From: Schistocephalus solidus
Taxonomy: Eukaryota > Platyhelminthes > Cestoda > Diphyllobothriidea > Diphyllobothriidae
Reading direction: 5' to 3'
Length of the DNA: 64,000 nt
NCBI GenBank assembly: GCA_017591395.1
Contig: WEDG01002483.1
Location: 171,001 to 235,000, forward strand
The position numbers and the translations under genes are program-made. Every line of letters starts with the position of its first letter. Position 1 is the first letter of the stretch. Under the pieces are notes generated by a model that saw only the letters and a list, made by a program, of their open reading frames with translations, did not search any database and was not told the DNA's origin. Below, one piece after another: positions 46,229 through 57,635 of the stretch.

Positions 46229-47210
46229 GTACCAGACAAGACGTTTTTGACCCAATTCAAAGCTGAAGATTGTTGCGACCAGAGCTGTAGCGAGTGCACT
46301 TTTAGACATAAGCATATATATCGGGGTGCGCTTCTTGTAACAGCTACAGGAGGTCATTTTCTCATGAACTTTGCCTTGCTCTCCCAATCTAACGCACATA
46401 ATCTAGTTGTCTATTTGACTTACACATACTGTAACTTCCCCGGTACCCTCACGGTGCACAAAGGTGGGCAGATTGTCGTAAACCATGATGCCTGCGTTTC
46501 TGGTGGTACTCTAAATAACCAGACTTTATTGGACATGTGAATTGTCCGTTATGGGCCTTTTACTTTGGCTTGCGGTATGAAAACAATTTCGGTCTTGCGA
46601 TTGTCACCCGATATTTTATTTGGGAAATCTACGTTTTTTCTCTGCTACAGACAACATTGCAATGGGCACAACCATTGACGGAAAGCTGTCATTGCACTGG
46701 CACCAAATTTAACAACGCTACGCCAGTCCACTAGGCACCCGAAACAGTGCAGTTATTAATTTGGTGAGGTCAACATGTGATATAGCCAACTTTGGCCTAG
46801 GTAAGCGTCTGACTCGTGCTCTATGCCTTCTAATCGTTGAAAACTTGTTAGCACAACTATAGCTATTCTCTTAAGCAATGCGTGAAACGTTGACCTTATT
46901 AATATGGCAATGCTGGAGACCAACATATGAATTCTGGAACTAATATGTAAACGATTCAAGGGCAAAAACCTTTCCTACCGTGCAAAATACGGAAGTGTCC
47001 AAAGTCCTGAAAAAAAATTGTTCGTCATCGTCCTTACTCTTTTCTAGGCGATTCGATCCTATAGATCTAAGCTAACCGGATTTCACGAAGACCGATGGCT
47101 TCTCATTAATTTCCAAATTTGACAAAACTCGATTTATGGTGAAGTTCTCCAACTTATCCTACTTGATCAGAGCACCAGCATTCGGCTCAACTGATTTCTT
47201 GCAGGTCAGA
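46229..47210. repeat. 982-bp inverted repeat, left arm
   Basis: The arm runs from GTACCAGACAAGACG to TTGCAGGTCAGA. Its reverse complement is at 50,049-51,028 with very few differences. Frames in the two arms (46537-46734 plus and 50526-50723 minus; 46756-46965 minus and 50294-50542 plus) are the same sequences, and I recognise no domain in them. The arms enclose a 2,838-bp spacer. It could be the ends of a large foldback element or an inverted segmental duplication. Confidence 0.85.
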
Positions 47211-47930
47211 TGGCATATCACTTAACCGAGCATAACCAACTGCATGGGTTTCTCAAAACAAGGTCTTGTGACACCTGTAAGCTCTCTTTATTTGATTATG
47301 TTCTACAATCTAGGGGCATTGGTTTTGCACTTAACATAGTCACTTTCGATTTCCGTAAGGATATTGATCGTGCTGATCATGCTTCTATTCTCCTGAAACT
47401 TCATGCGTTCGGTATGCGTAGTAAATTATCAACTGGATATCATTTTACCTTAGCTCTCGCACATATTATGCTAAGATCCCCAATGATATTTAGGGAAGTT
47501 TACTTGGCCCGATCTCATCAATTATTTACCCGGGTTATTTCGGAATGGTAGGCCCTTTATGCATTCTCTACTAATTTAAAAGTGGCCTTTCGATACAAAC
47601 TGGCAGATTGCAACACTGTACTTGAAATCGATCTTGATGACTTTATACGTGGTAAACGTGGTAAATTTCTGTACTGGACATCTTTTTACCTGAGCTCTCG
47701 CAGATATCATCTTAAGATTCACAATGCTATCTCCAACCCCGCACGTGTGGGGAGTGGAGTTATTTAGGGTTGTTTGCTTGACCGGATCTTTTCAATAATT
47801 CACCCGGTTTATTTTGGAATGGTAGGCTCTTTATGCATCCTCTACTAATTTAAAAGTTGCCTATCGATACAAGCTGGCATATCGCAACACTGTAATTGAA
47901 ATCGATATTGAGGACTTTGCCGAGTGGTGC
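47211..47930 (+). pseudogene. decayed non-LTR reverse transcriptase fragment
   Basis: The plus-strand frame 47210-47551 contains a CR1/Jockey-like RT block: GFLKTRSCDTCKLSLFDYV, then VTFDFRKDIDRADHASILL, which fits motif A with its aspartate, then KLHAFGMRSKL. The next frame, 47582-47767, contains SSRRYHLKIHNAISNPARV-GSGVI, the part before motif B. About 250 bp within it (from about 47,447) is repeated imperfectly at about 47,686-47,930. No YxDD motif is found and the frames are broken. It lies wholly inside the spacer of the 982-bp inverted repeat. Confidence 0.6.
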
Positions 47931-49369
47931 TGCGAATGGTGCCTTTCCCATTCTTGGCACAAATGCTCCGTTATGCCAGTCCCTGCCTAACAACCCCTCA
48001 TAACCTGCTTCAATGGATTCATCCAGTGACTGTAGATCTTTCTCCTGTAAACGTTGTGGAAATAATGATCTTCGAGGCCGTCTTCAATCAGAGGCAGCTA
48101 TCTCTGATGCAGTCTCCACCATTACAACGGAAAGAGAGTCCCAGTTAAATTCCTCAATCCTCCAGCCACTTGCCGAGCAGTTTCGCCTTTAGCTAAGGGT
48201 CACATTAAACGCCATCAATAATCTGGAAAACTTGAAAACTCACGTTCCCTGGTCCTCATTGACGCCAGCTTGGCACTCAAGTAAGATCGCACCAATAAGA
48301 TGCCCGCCTCATCTATCTCATCTAATGAGAGACAGTCGCATACCTCATAACAGTATTCTACACGGTCCTCTGTCAGCTAGATTAGACCAGTGCCCTCCGT
48401 ATTGTCTCAGGAAAGATTTGACGAACGATACTCGCATTTTGCTTAAATTTTACCAAGTGCACCATGCAAGCCAATCTTTCTACGATAATCCCTCCTACTT
48501 GTCCACTCAATAGAGGATTTATAAAACTGGATATTCTCTTCCAATCGGTCCATGACAGGTTTATTGCTGTCTGGATGCTTGCCACCATCGTCCAGTTTCC
48601 AAACTTAATACCCAGACTCACATTCGGTCGCGATGTCAAATAGGAAATTAGTTTCTTGCATTAACGCTATTGATTTACATGGACCTCTATTCGGTCCTTT
48701 CAAAACCATGGTCTTATGAGTCTCCCTGTTGTGCTCCATAAGTAGACTCACTGGCCTACAATTTTTCGTCCATTAATTAACCGAAATGCATTGACTGCTC
48801 ACATCTTCTTGCAAAGACCCATTTTCAGGTTACGTCGAGAGACTCCGAGACGGTTTGCTTTCAGAATATTAAAAGGAAAGCATTTGATAGCTCGTATCTT
48901 CCCAGTTATGTCTTATTTTGCATTCAAAATACCTGTTTCGAAAAACAGTGCACCATACGCCAACTGTTATCTCATTCACGCATCAAACGCCGCCAAATAC
49001 CTCTCGTGGTCGCCAGGGAGGGTTCACCGGGCATGCTCTTTGGTCTACAGACATCGTGCCCATTGATAATTAGATCTAGGGAAATCGCCTCTAAACGGAA
49101 TCTCACAGCGAGCAAGCATCGGACACAAGTATTACTTCTCTGCCTGTCTCAGAGTTAAGTTGTCTTCTATGCCTCAACAAAAAATATTTGAAGCTGTTAA
49201 CAACTCTCAGTTGGTGTTTCGATGCAATCTTGTCGTCCACCGTTAATACATACCCATCCTATAATCCAGTCACTAAGCCTAGGTAGGTTTACTCTAAGGG
49301 AAACTTCTTCTTGTGTCGATCCGAAAACCTAAATGATTGTCGAGAAGCAATAAACCTAAAAGTAGGTAA
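47931..49369. other. unassigned part of the inverted-repeat spacer
   Basis: Plus-strand frames 47924-48148, 48232-48513 and 48791-49066 (74-93 codons) have no motif that I recognise. They may be further remnants of the same non-LTR element. No clear gene. Confidence 0.4.
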
Positions 49370-49530
49370 ATATTGCGGACGAAGACAAGGGAGAATGGGG
49401 TGGTCATTTCTGGATAATTAGCCGTCGTCAGCCAGTTATATCGAACCCCAGGTGGTGCACCACCCGAGGATCGAACCCATGACCCGTTGATCAGAAGTCA
49501 AAAGCTCTAACCCTTGAGCCACGGGCTTGT
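49370..49530 (-). mobile_element. tRNA-derived SINE, minus strand
   Basis: The reverse complement has a tRNA-like head with an A-box-like GTGGCTCAAGGGTTAGAGC and a B-box-like GGGTTCGATCC. The body is the same as at 28.5 kb (CACCTGGGGTTCGATA..., GGCTGACGACGGC, CATTCTCCCTTGTCTTCGTC). The cloverleaf is not complete, so it is a SINE rather than a tRNA gene. Confidence 0.65.
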
Positions 49531-49539
49531 TATCTTGCC

Positions 49540-49915
49540 GGTTTACATGATGAATAGTCTTTCATTCGTTGATGAACGCTCACTAAAATCGTTTCGCTCT
49601 GCCTTGAGGCTCACTTTTGAGACCCGCCAGCAGTTGCAGAGTGACTGATAGTAGAATAGGCTAATGGCTATTTCCAGCAAAGCCTAAGAAGACTAGAATG
49701 GCCATTTCTGGCTAATTAACTGTCGCCAGTCAGTCATACCCGACCCCAGGTGGTGCATTACCCGATGATAGAACCCGTGCCTCGTTGATCAGAAGTCTAT
49801 TCTACTGCTAACTACTGTGCGGCTGCTGGCAGGGCTAAAGAGTGAGCCTCAAGGCAGAACGGTACGAGTGATTTTCGTTAGCGATCGGTGACTGCTCATC
49901 AACTAAGAAATATAA
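49540..49915. repeat. SINE fragments in inverted arrangement
   Basis: 49,540-49,660 and 49,795-49,915 are inverted copies of one SINE 3' body (shared GTGAGCCTCAAGGCAGA and GTTCATCAAC/GCTCATCAAC). Between them, 49,690-49,795 is a minus-strand SINE head and body (GGTGGTGCATTACCCGATG; GTTGATCAGAAGTC). The body resembles 28,611-28,690. It probably reflects nested or rearranged SINE insertions. Confidence 0.5.
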
Positions 49916-50048
49916 AAGTGCTGAACGCAGATAGTCCGTTCGTACCCATTAAAAATACTCAAACGACTCGTCAACCTGCATTTGTGTGATATACATAGAT
50001 TTGAAGTCACAAATAAGGCAACGTAAATCTCTCACACGTGTAAGAGCG

Positions 50049-51028
50049 TCTGACCTGCAAGAAATCAGTTGAGCCGAATGCTGGTGCTCTGATCAAGTAG
50101 GATAAGTTGGAGAACTTCACCATAAATCGAGTTCTTGTCAAATTTGGAAATTAATGAGAAGCCATCGGTCTTCGTGAAATCTGGTTAGCTTAGATCTATA
50201 GGATCGAATCGCCTAGAAAAGAGTAAGGACGATGACGAACAATTTTTTTCAGGACTTTGGACACTTCCGTATTTTGCACGGTAGGAAAGGTTTTTGCCCT
50301 TGAATCGTTTACATATTAGTTCCAGAATTCATATGTTGGTCTCCAGCATTGCCATATTAATAAGGTCAACGTTTCACGCATTGCTTAAGAGAATAGCTAT
50401 AGTTGTGCTAACAAGTTTTTCAACGATTAGAAGGCATAGAGCACGAGTCAGACGCTTACCTAGGCCAAAGTTGGCTATATCACATGTTGACCTCACCAAA
50501 TTAATAACTGCACTGTTTCGGGTGCCTAGTGGACTGGCGTAGCGTTGTTAAATTTGGTGCCAGTGCAATGACAGCTTTCCGTCAATGGTTGTGCCCATTG
50601 CAATGTTGTCTGTAGCAGAGAAAAAACGTAGATTTCCCAAATAAAATATCGGGTGACAATCGCAAGACCGAAATTATTTTCATACCGCAAGCCAAAGTAA
50701 AAGGCCCATAACGGACAATTCACATGTCCAATAAAGTCTGGTTATTTAGAGTACCACCGGAAACGCAGGCATCAGGTTTACGACAATCTGCCCACCTTTG
50801 TGCACCGTGAGGGTACCGGGGAAGTTACAGTATGTGTAAGTCAAATAGACAACTAGATTATGTGCGTTAGATTGGGAGAGCAAGGCAAAGTTCATGAGAA
50901 AATGACCTCCTGTAGCTGTTACAAGAAGCGCACCCCGATATATATGCTTATGTCTAAAGTGCACTCGCTACAGCTCTGGTCGCAACAATCTTCAGCTTTG
51001 AATTGGGTCAAAACGTCTTGTCTGGTAC
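50049..51028. repeat. 982-bp inverted repeat, right arm
   Basis: It starts TCTGACCTGCAAGAAATC and ends CGTCTTGTCTGGTAC. It is the inverted partner of 46,229-47,210, with only scattered single-base differences and small indels (for example one T more at about 50,417 than in the left arm). Confidence 0.85.
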
Positions 51029-52963
51029 TCTTTATTAGAGAATCAGAGTTTTTCTGCATAACATCCGGACACAATGTATACTTCCGTGTGTATTGCTTCC
51101 ATAGCAGAGCCTGGTATATGGATAATACCCTATTGCTACAAACATACTACTGGAGTTAAATTAGTAGTGTTGTATGTGGGTATAAATGTGTTCATCGACA
51201 AGTATTCGACAAATTTGGCGAAAAGTAAGGACACAGCATTGTCTAGGTGTTTAACAGCCGCCAGTGACGAAGCATTGGCAATATGAGTAAAGAAACAAGC
51301 CCAAAATTCTGGTTTTAAGCGTTTCATGCGCTATTTAAATTATCATATAGTTCCCAACACCATGCTCCTCATCATAAATGAGAAACCAAATGAACCACTA
51401 TTAAGTCAACTCGCTGTTTTTTGATGATTCAAGGAATCGCTTAACGAACCTTTTTCTTGTTGAATAAAAAGTATTTACAGTTTTCTGTTTGTTTTGTCGT
51501 CAAAAACTGCAATTTTGAAGAAAACTCTTGTCCAAAGGGCATGCTTTATCAAAATGATCTTCCTTGAGTGGCGGAAAAATGTTTTGTAAGGTGCGACGAA
51601 GGACCATGACACTTTTAAAAAAGGCTGGCTGCTAGGTTTTCCAGCATATAAATATCTACGTCATTTCCTCCCGGTGCCCCATGCAGCTGAGTGCCGTTAG
51701 GAAGAAAGGTTCACACTGTTCGCTGCATTGTAAGTTATAGAGCTTACTTTTGATAACAAAAAATTTATTACGCTGCCCTTCAGTCCGTGATACTGAGAAT
51801 GTCCAGTGATTCTAATAAAAACACTTCAGCAGCATTTTCATTTTGAATTGGTAGATTGCAGGCACTTAACATATGGTAGGGTTTATTTAATTTAATAGTT
51901 CTCATAGGTACTAAAAAAACTCTCAGCCTTTTATGACTGAGAAATCCACTGAGCAACGAAAATGATCGAAGTATAAGCTTTGGAGGAAACCATCAGTAAT
52001 CAAAGTAGGAAAATTCTGTCAAGGGGAATTTCCGACTTGATGCTAACAGTATGCCACAATGACGGAGAAGACGAAAGTTCTACAAGTTTTTATACGCTAA
52101 GGCGAAATCCAAAAGCATGCATATCTAAGTAACCTGTAGATCTGACTGAAATTCATGGAAAGTTATTGACTGTTTGACCTAACTCCATTCGTCCAGACTA
52201 GTGACGAGCCTGAGAAGAAGCACTCTCGAATTGCCTCCTGACAGTTCTCTAAAGAGTATGCCAATAAGATTTTTTTCAGATTCCGGAAGGTTAAGCAAAA
52301 TGTATTTTGCTTGAAGTAGACACCTGCATGTAAAGACAGGGCCATGGTGTTCGAAAGATTGGTAATTTCCGTGAAACAGTTGCCTGCTTTTGCTGTGTTA
52401 GTAACGTATTTAGCTTTCTACGTACTATAATAGTGTAAATTGTATTTAAATGTACTTAAATTTACCCTGTTCCAAACTCCTAAATGCAGAAGACTCAGTC
52501 GTATATTTATCCGTTTATCAAAGCCTCAGTTTCCGACCGTATCATGAAAAGAGTGATAAAAAGTTAGGTAGTATGGTGATTTAACTGAAAAAAAAACTCG
52601 GTGGAAGCACAATAGCTGGGTCCCAGAATAAATGAATAAACCCGAGAGCGTATCTTACGGGAACCATGGTAATTGGGGTTTCATGGGTGGGGCATAATAA
52701 CAACAAAAACTGAAGTCAAAACGACGAAAACAATCTGAATGCCAAAAATTAATAAATATATATTAAGTTTAAAAGAGGTAAAAATAACCCGCCAAACAGG
52801 AAATTAAAAAGGTTGGCATCCAATAAAAAGGCAAGTGTGTAATTAACGGTCCCCATTGGTTAAAAATGAAAGCAAACTGATCAGATGAAATCGGAGCCAA
52901 TAAGAAGAAGGCAGTTTAAGCACGCTGTAATGGAAGTCATTGAAATTGTAACGTGCCCGAGAC
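51029..52963. other. AT-rich non-coding stretch
   Basis: Short frames only (61-70 codons, for example 52163-52345 minus); no domain, repeat or RNA gene recognised. Confidence 0.5.
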
Positions 52964-53074
52964 GTACAAGCAGCGGCCCAGAAGGAAAAGAAGACGTGGA
53001 TGTGTGCAATATACTAGCAACCACTGTACATAAGGAAACCAATGGGAAAGGGGAAACCTAGGTACAAAAATAAT
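52964..53074 (-). repeat. LTR end, 3' copy
   Basis: It shares GTACAAGCAGCG, GAAGACGTGGATGTGT, ATACTAGCAACC and AACCTAGGTACAAAAATAAT with 56,475-56,585, in direct orientation. Similarity stops at about 53,074 because the other copy is truncated there. Confidence 0.65.
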
Positions 53075-53712
53075 CTAAGTCCGTAGGATGGCTGTTCGGT
53101 TGAGATCCGGGAGGAGCGACGGATGGGCTGTGGAGATAGTTCCTGGTAGTAAATGCGACCAGAAAATGGGAACAGGATTTCATTCCTCAGCCGTATTTAT
53201 AAAATCTCCATTGACAAGGTCGGATCCCACCGATGCTGATTGATTGAATTGCATTAGGAAAATGAATTTGAACAAACTTAAGCTAGGTTTATTTTCCTTT
53301 CATTAATATTTAAACTATATTGCTACGTTATTAAACTTTATCAGAAACATAAATCATGTTTAAGTGCTAGACGTATAAATAGGATGAAGAATCGCGCGCG
53401 CCCCTTAAGGGACGCGTTTTCTAGCAGTTTCTACGGACGAGCGGGGAACACGTGGTTAGAACTTTATACATTGCTTCCTCCTATAAAAGGACTCTGCTGT
53501 CCTCAGCAGCATCAACTAGTTCGGTAGCCAATCCGCCTTCAGGAGGTACATCTACAAGTTTTTCAACTTGTTGTTCATTGTTGAAGACCTTGGGCAGTGC
53601 GTAGTCCCCTTCTGGAGGAACCTCTAGGTAGAGCTCAACTATTTGAGTATCGTCCTAGCTATAGCCCGCTAGCTCTGACTTGCTGAGGAGCCTGGTGTTG
53701 CTTACCTTCCTG

Positions 53713-54399
53713 TTATAAATGGGGGATATATGTGGATAGTCTCTCTGAGCTGCAGCCCAGAGTAGGCACTGGTCGCTTTGTAAGGCAACGCACGGATATA
53801 GTGACATCAGTGCACGACGGGCATTCAACGTGAGGGCAACGAAGTTTCCTTGAGAGAGTATTGGAATTTCCGTGCTCGCGACGTGGTTGGAACACGCATT
53901 CGAACTCGTATTCCACCAGTTTTTCCTGCCAACGAGCGACTTGCCCCTCAGGATTCTTGAAGTTCCGCAACCACGTCAATGAACTATTATCGGTGCGCAC
54001 GATGAATGGCAGATCCTGAAGGTACGGCCGACATTCTTCAACAAAGTGCGTTAATGCTAGCATCTCTTTGCGGGTCACGCAGTAATGACCTTCTGCCTTA
54101 GTCAACGAATGACTAAGCTACTGCATGACACGTTCGGTACCGTCGGGTTGCTGCTGGGAGAGGACAGCACCTTTTGCATTATCGCTAGTAACAGTGTCTA
54201 ACACAAATTTTCCAGCATCAGAGCTGATGTTAGGGAAAACTAGGATCAGAGATGAGCAAAGCTTATACTTCAGCGTCTGGAAGCTTGTAGCACATTCAGC
54301 AGCCCACTTAAATTTGACATCTTTCTGCGTCAGTTTATGAAGGGGCTTGGAATATGAGCATATCCCTTGATAAAACGCCAATAGTACGAGGCAAGTCAA
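53713..54399 (-). pseudogene. RNase H domain of the Ty3/Gypsy-like element
   Basis: Two minus-strand frames, 54118-54399 and 53713-54105, separated by a stop. The first carries the RT-RNase H connection (LHKLTQKDVKFKWAAECATS, a segment typical of Ty3/Gypsy). The second carries the RNase H core: EMLALTHFVEECRPYL, then RTDNSSLTWL, then a closing HGNSNTLSRKL that corresponds to the conserved H-N-A-D-LSR motif but lacks its aspartate. In an active element it would degrade the RNA template. Confidence 0.75.
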
Positions 54400-54405
54400 A
54401 AAACT

Positions 54406-55271
54406 TCAAACCTCGGATACGTCTGCGGGAGTAGGCCAGTCACGAATTTGCCTTATCTTTTCATCATTGGTCTCTATGCCTTTGGCAGAGACGATATGTC
54501 CTAAAAACGTGACGAGCGGCTTGACAAAGACGCACTTGCTTGGCTCTAAAGTGAGACCAGCTTGTCTAAGGCTGTCGAACACAGAACGCAGATTTTCAAG
54601 GTGGTTGTTAAAATCCTTACCGAAGACGATAAAGTCATCCATGTAAACAGGGCACGTGTTTGGAATCAACTGGCAGAGAACCTGATTCATCAACCGCTGG
54701 AAGGTGCTAGGGGCATTTTCCAACCCGAAAGGCATTTTCTCAAATTGATAGAGGCCTGAGGGGCCAGCAATAGCCGTCTTTTCCCTGTCAGCAGGTCTTT
54801 CTTCAACCTGCCAGTAACCAGAAGATAAATTGAGTGTTGAAAATATGGTATTACCGGCGAGGGTGTCCAACGTTGCGTCAATTCGCGGGAGTGGAAAAGA
54901 ATCTTTCTTGGTTACGCTGTTAAGTTTCTATAGTCAATGCATAGTCGCATTGAGCCGTCTTTTTTTACAAGCACTATCGGTGACGACCAGGGAGAGTGAG
55001 ATGGCCTGATAATATTACGATTGAGCATATCGCTTATGAGAGTATCCAATTCATTCTGGCAGAAGATTGGAAGCCACCTAGGTGGGACCCGGATGGGTCG
55101 TGCGTCCCCCGTGTCAATGCAATGCTCCGTCACATTTGTCCTACCCGTAGATCTCCCATCCCAGTCAAATATATCTTTAAATTCTTCAACTAAATCACTT
55201 AATCTCTTAGCAATAGTCTGATAAAGATGAGCTCGGATAAGATCCTTAGCATTAAAGGTAACTGTGCACAC
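54406..55271 (-). pseudogene. reverse transcriptase domain of the Ty3/Gypsy-like element
   Basis: Frames 54912-55271 and 54406-54870 on the minus strand form one RT broken by a frame shift near 54,890. The first has the RT fingers (IIRPSHSPWSSPIVLVKK, then RLCIDYRNL). The second has motif A-like STLNLSSGYWQ (asparagine in place of the usual catalytic aspartate), then MPFGLENAPSTFQRLM, and the catalytic YMDD at 54,634-54,645, followed by TFLGHIVSAKGI. This order is typical of Ty3/Gypsy. The change in motif A and the frame shift both speak against activity. Confidence 0.8.
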
Positions 55272-55452
55272 AGGTTACCTAGCCGGTCTAGGAATTCGGG
55301 GAGGAAAGTGAACCTTAACAGAGGCTGTGTGCAGAAGGCGCCTGCCGAAATCTGCAGAACATTTAAACTTATTCAAGAAATCAACACCAATTATACAATC
55401 CCAAGTTATGTCTGGGGAGACAATAAATTGATGGGTAAGACTAAATCCAGCT

Positions 55453-56052
55453 TTATCCAAAAAAATTATACCAGACCAGTATGCCTGAGGTTAGCGCCGT
55501 TAGCCGTGTGAAGGGTAAAATTGAGCCTATCACAGTCTGGAATTCTAGGAAAGGCTGCTGACGTACTAACGAGCATCCAGTATCTACTAAACAGGAAATA
55601 GTTGCATTACATATAGTACCGCAGACTAAGGGACAATAAGTAGAGCCTAAGCATGATATAAATGTATCAGGAACAATGTAGTACTCACCGTCAATGGGGT
55701 CTGGGCCTGCGTCAATGGCATCGATGGTGCGGCAGGCTTGGGGTCTTTGTGGTCGTCGGGTCTGGGGCCGACGCCAGTTTCTTTGACGGGGAGAATAGCC
55801 ACAAGAGCAAGGCTGCCGAGGAGACTGAGTGGAGGCATCACGGTAAGACTGGGGCTGGACGGCTGGGGCACCGAACAGCGACCGCGATGGTTGTTCACAG
55901 GCAGCCTGGAGGACTTCCTCTTCCCGAGCAAGGGTAAGAACTTTCTCGAGGGTTGGAGGCCGATATCGCAAGAAGATCTTCCAGATCTTGGGATCATGGA
56001 CATCAGGGACCAGTTGCTCAGGCACCCGAGTACTCAGGGCCTTCACATCCAT
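55453..56052 (-). pseudogene. gag C-terminus and aspartic protease of the Ty3/Gypsy-like element
   Basis: A 199-codon minus-strand frame. Residues 1-60 look like the end of a gag/capsid region (LSTRVPEQLVPDVHDP). Residues 60-105 are rich in arginine, proline and glutamine, with no intact CCHC zinc knuckle. At about 55,572-55,590 lies LVDTGCS, the active-site triad of a retroviral-type aspartic protease (DTG). The frame runs on a little past the protease start and then breaks. Confidence 0.75.
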
Positions 56053-56154
56053 TGTTGGGAAAGCCCTCCGCCCGAGGAGCCGAAGGGCCTGCTGGAAGTC
56101 GTTGAAAGAATCCCCCGGTTGTTGATAACGGCGATGGAAATCCGCCTGTAAGAC

Positions 56155-56421
56155 CTAAGGTTGTTCCGAACTCCCGAGGATTTCGCGAAGACCATGGAGG
56201 ACAGTCGAGGGAGCTGTGGCCGGTGAGATGTCTGCAGAAAGGGCGAGATCGTAGACCTCGTCGTCCAGAAGGGCCAGGATGGCCACACTGTGCGCCCTTG
56301 CATCGAGGCCCTGGAGGTAGTTTTTGCAACGCGCCTCCCAGCGAGCAAAATTTGTTTCGCGAGTCAGCTTCTCTGGCGAGGGCGCAGAATGCACGGTGAG
56401 TTTCTGCAGCTCCTTGACCAA
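56155..56421 (-). pseudogene. gag N-terminal region of the Ty3/Gypsy-like element
   Basis: An 88-codon minus-strand frame containing NFARWEARCKNYLQGL and ILALLDDEVYDLAL, a pattern common at the start of Ty3/Gypsy gag proteins. It ends at a stop (about 56,155) and the gag sequence continues in another frame (56043-56348). It begins about 55 bp inside the 5' LTR end, after a TGGCAGCGG sequence that could be the primer binding site (not matched to a tRNA). Confidence 0.65.
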
Positions 56422-56474
56422 TTTCCCCAGTTAATTATCGCCCATATTGAGAATAACACCGCTGCCACTTATTT

Positions 56475-56585
56475 GTACAAGCAGCGACCCAGAAGGAACA
56501 GAAGACGTGGATGTGTACACTATACTAGCAACCTAAGTACAGTAGGAAACTAATGGGAAAAGGGAAACCTAGGTACAAAAATAAT
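56475..56585 (-). repeat. LTR end, 5' copy (truncated)
   Basis: Direct-repeat partner of 52,964-53,074. Beyond 56,585 no similarity to the 3' LTR continues, so the upstream part of this LTR, which would hold the promoter, is missing. Confidence 0.65.
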
Positions 56586-57399
56586 TAACGAAATAAAGTT
56601 ATGACAATATGTGCAGATAAAATGTACAAATTCATAAATTGTCCTGCTATGTCAACAGTTAGCAATGTTTTAAAATTAATGGTGAACTAGAAAAATAGGC
56701 AGTGAAAAAAACTCCTACCATGAAAAATGGAGGCAGAGTTCAATAGGCCTTCATTTTCGAATAGAATGTAGGAGAAAAAAACCGCTTAGGAAAAAATAGT
56801 CAGGTGGTAGAATAGGGTAATACTGCAGTAGCATTTCAGAATGAGATAATGAAACGTCGAGGTGATTCGTTCTTGATCACTTAGGCGTATGAAACAGAAT
56901 CTCACGAAAATGCGTCAATGAACTTAAGTCCTCAGCATCATAGGATCCAGAATTGAATTCTGATGATGGTTAGTATCCAAAGAAACCGTAGCATTTAAGA
57001 CTGTGGACCACCGAATTTGTTCGTCCGAATGACGTCATCGTTTGGAGGACGGGTGATATAAGGAGACATTATAGTTCATGGGCGTCTCCAGGTAGCGTAA
57101 ATATAGTTTCAAGAGGGTTACTCAAATTCCCGATGGTCCTTTCTCCGAGTCATGGGGAAAGCTACTGGAAAAAGATGAGGAAAATAAAAAGGTTAATAGA
57201 ATCAGTGTTAAGATAAATGTGCAGTCTTCGCTTGAATGCAGATAGACTAGTTAACGACCCAATTTCAATTGGCAAGTTATTCCAAAAGAAAACTATACCT
57301 AGAAGCAAAGAAGAGAGCGTTTACACGTGGAGGATGCAGGGGAGGTATAATTAGTTCAGAATTTCTTAGGTTATAAGGAAGACTAACGGGGGGTAATTA
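56586..57399. other. AT-rich non-coding stretch
   Basis: Between the LTR element and the non-LTR element; no open frame or repeat recognised. Confidence 0.45.
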
Positions 57400-57635
57400 C
57401 AGAAAGCTTTGGGAGAGTTGAACTATTATTAAGACGAAAAAAAGGAGACAAAAAGCCTGCTTCAAAGTCTCCCTGACCCAAAAGAAATTTTAGCTTCGTT
57501 AGCTGGCATCTTGTTGAGTAGGAAGTAGTTAAAAAGAGTCGGATATAGGAGTTTTTTGTGAAATGTCTTTGGACATTTTTCAATTTTTGAACGGCTAGAT
57601 TCGTTCATCAAACCGAAGAAAAGGACAGCAAAAAT

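Larger units (their letters stand above)
52964..56585 (-). mobile_element. Ty3/Gypsy-like LTR retrotransposon, internally deleted
   Basis: Minus-strand domain order is gag, aspartic protease, reverse transcriptase, RNase H. Direct repeats of 111 bp at 52,964-53,074 and 56,475-56,585 flank it and are read as LTR ends. The right (5') LTR is cut to this piece, while the left (3') LTR may extend to about 53,470 (TGTATAAAGT after a purine run). No integrase is present between RNase H and the 3' LTR, although it follows RNase H in Ty3/Gypsy elements. The frame breaks at about 56,155, 55,453, 54,890, 54,400 and 54,110 show that it is inactive. Confidence 0.8.

Noticed and set aside
49440..49530. Possible tRNA gene on the minus strand
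   Set aside because: It looks like a tRNA head but is followed by the SINE body and lacks a full cloverleaf by eye.
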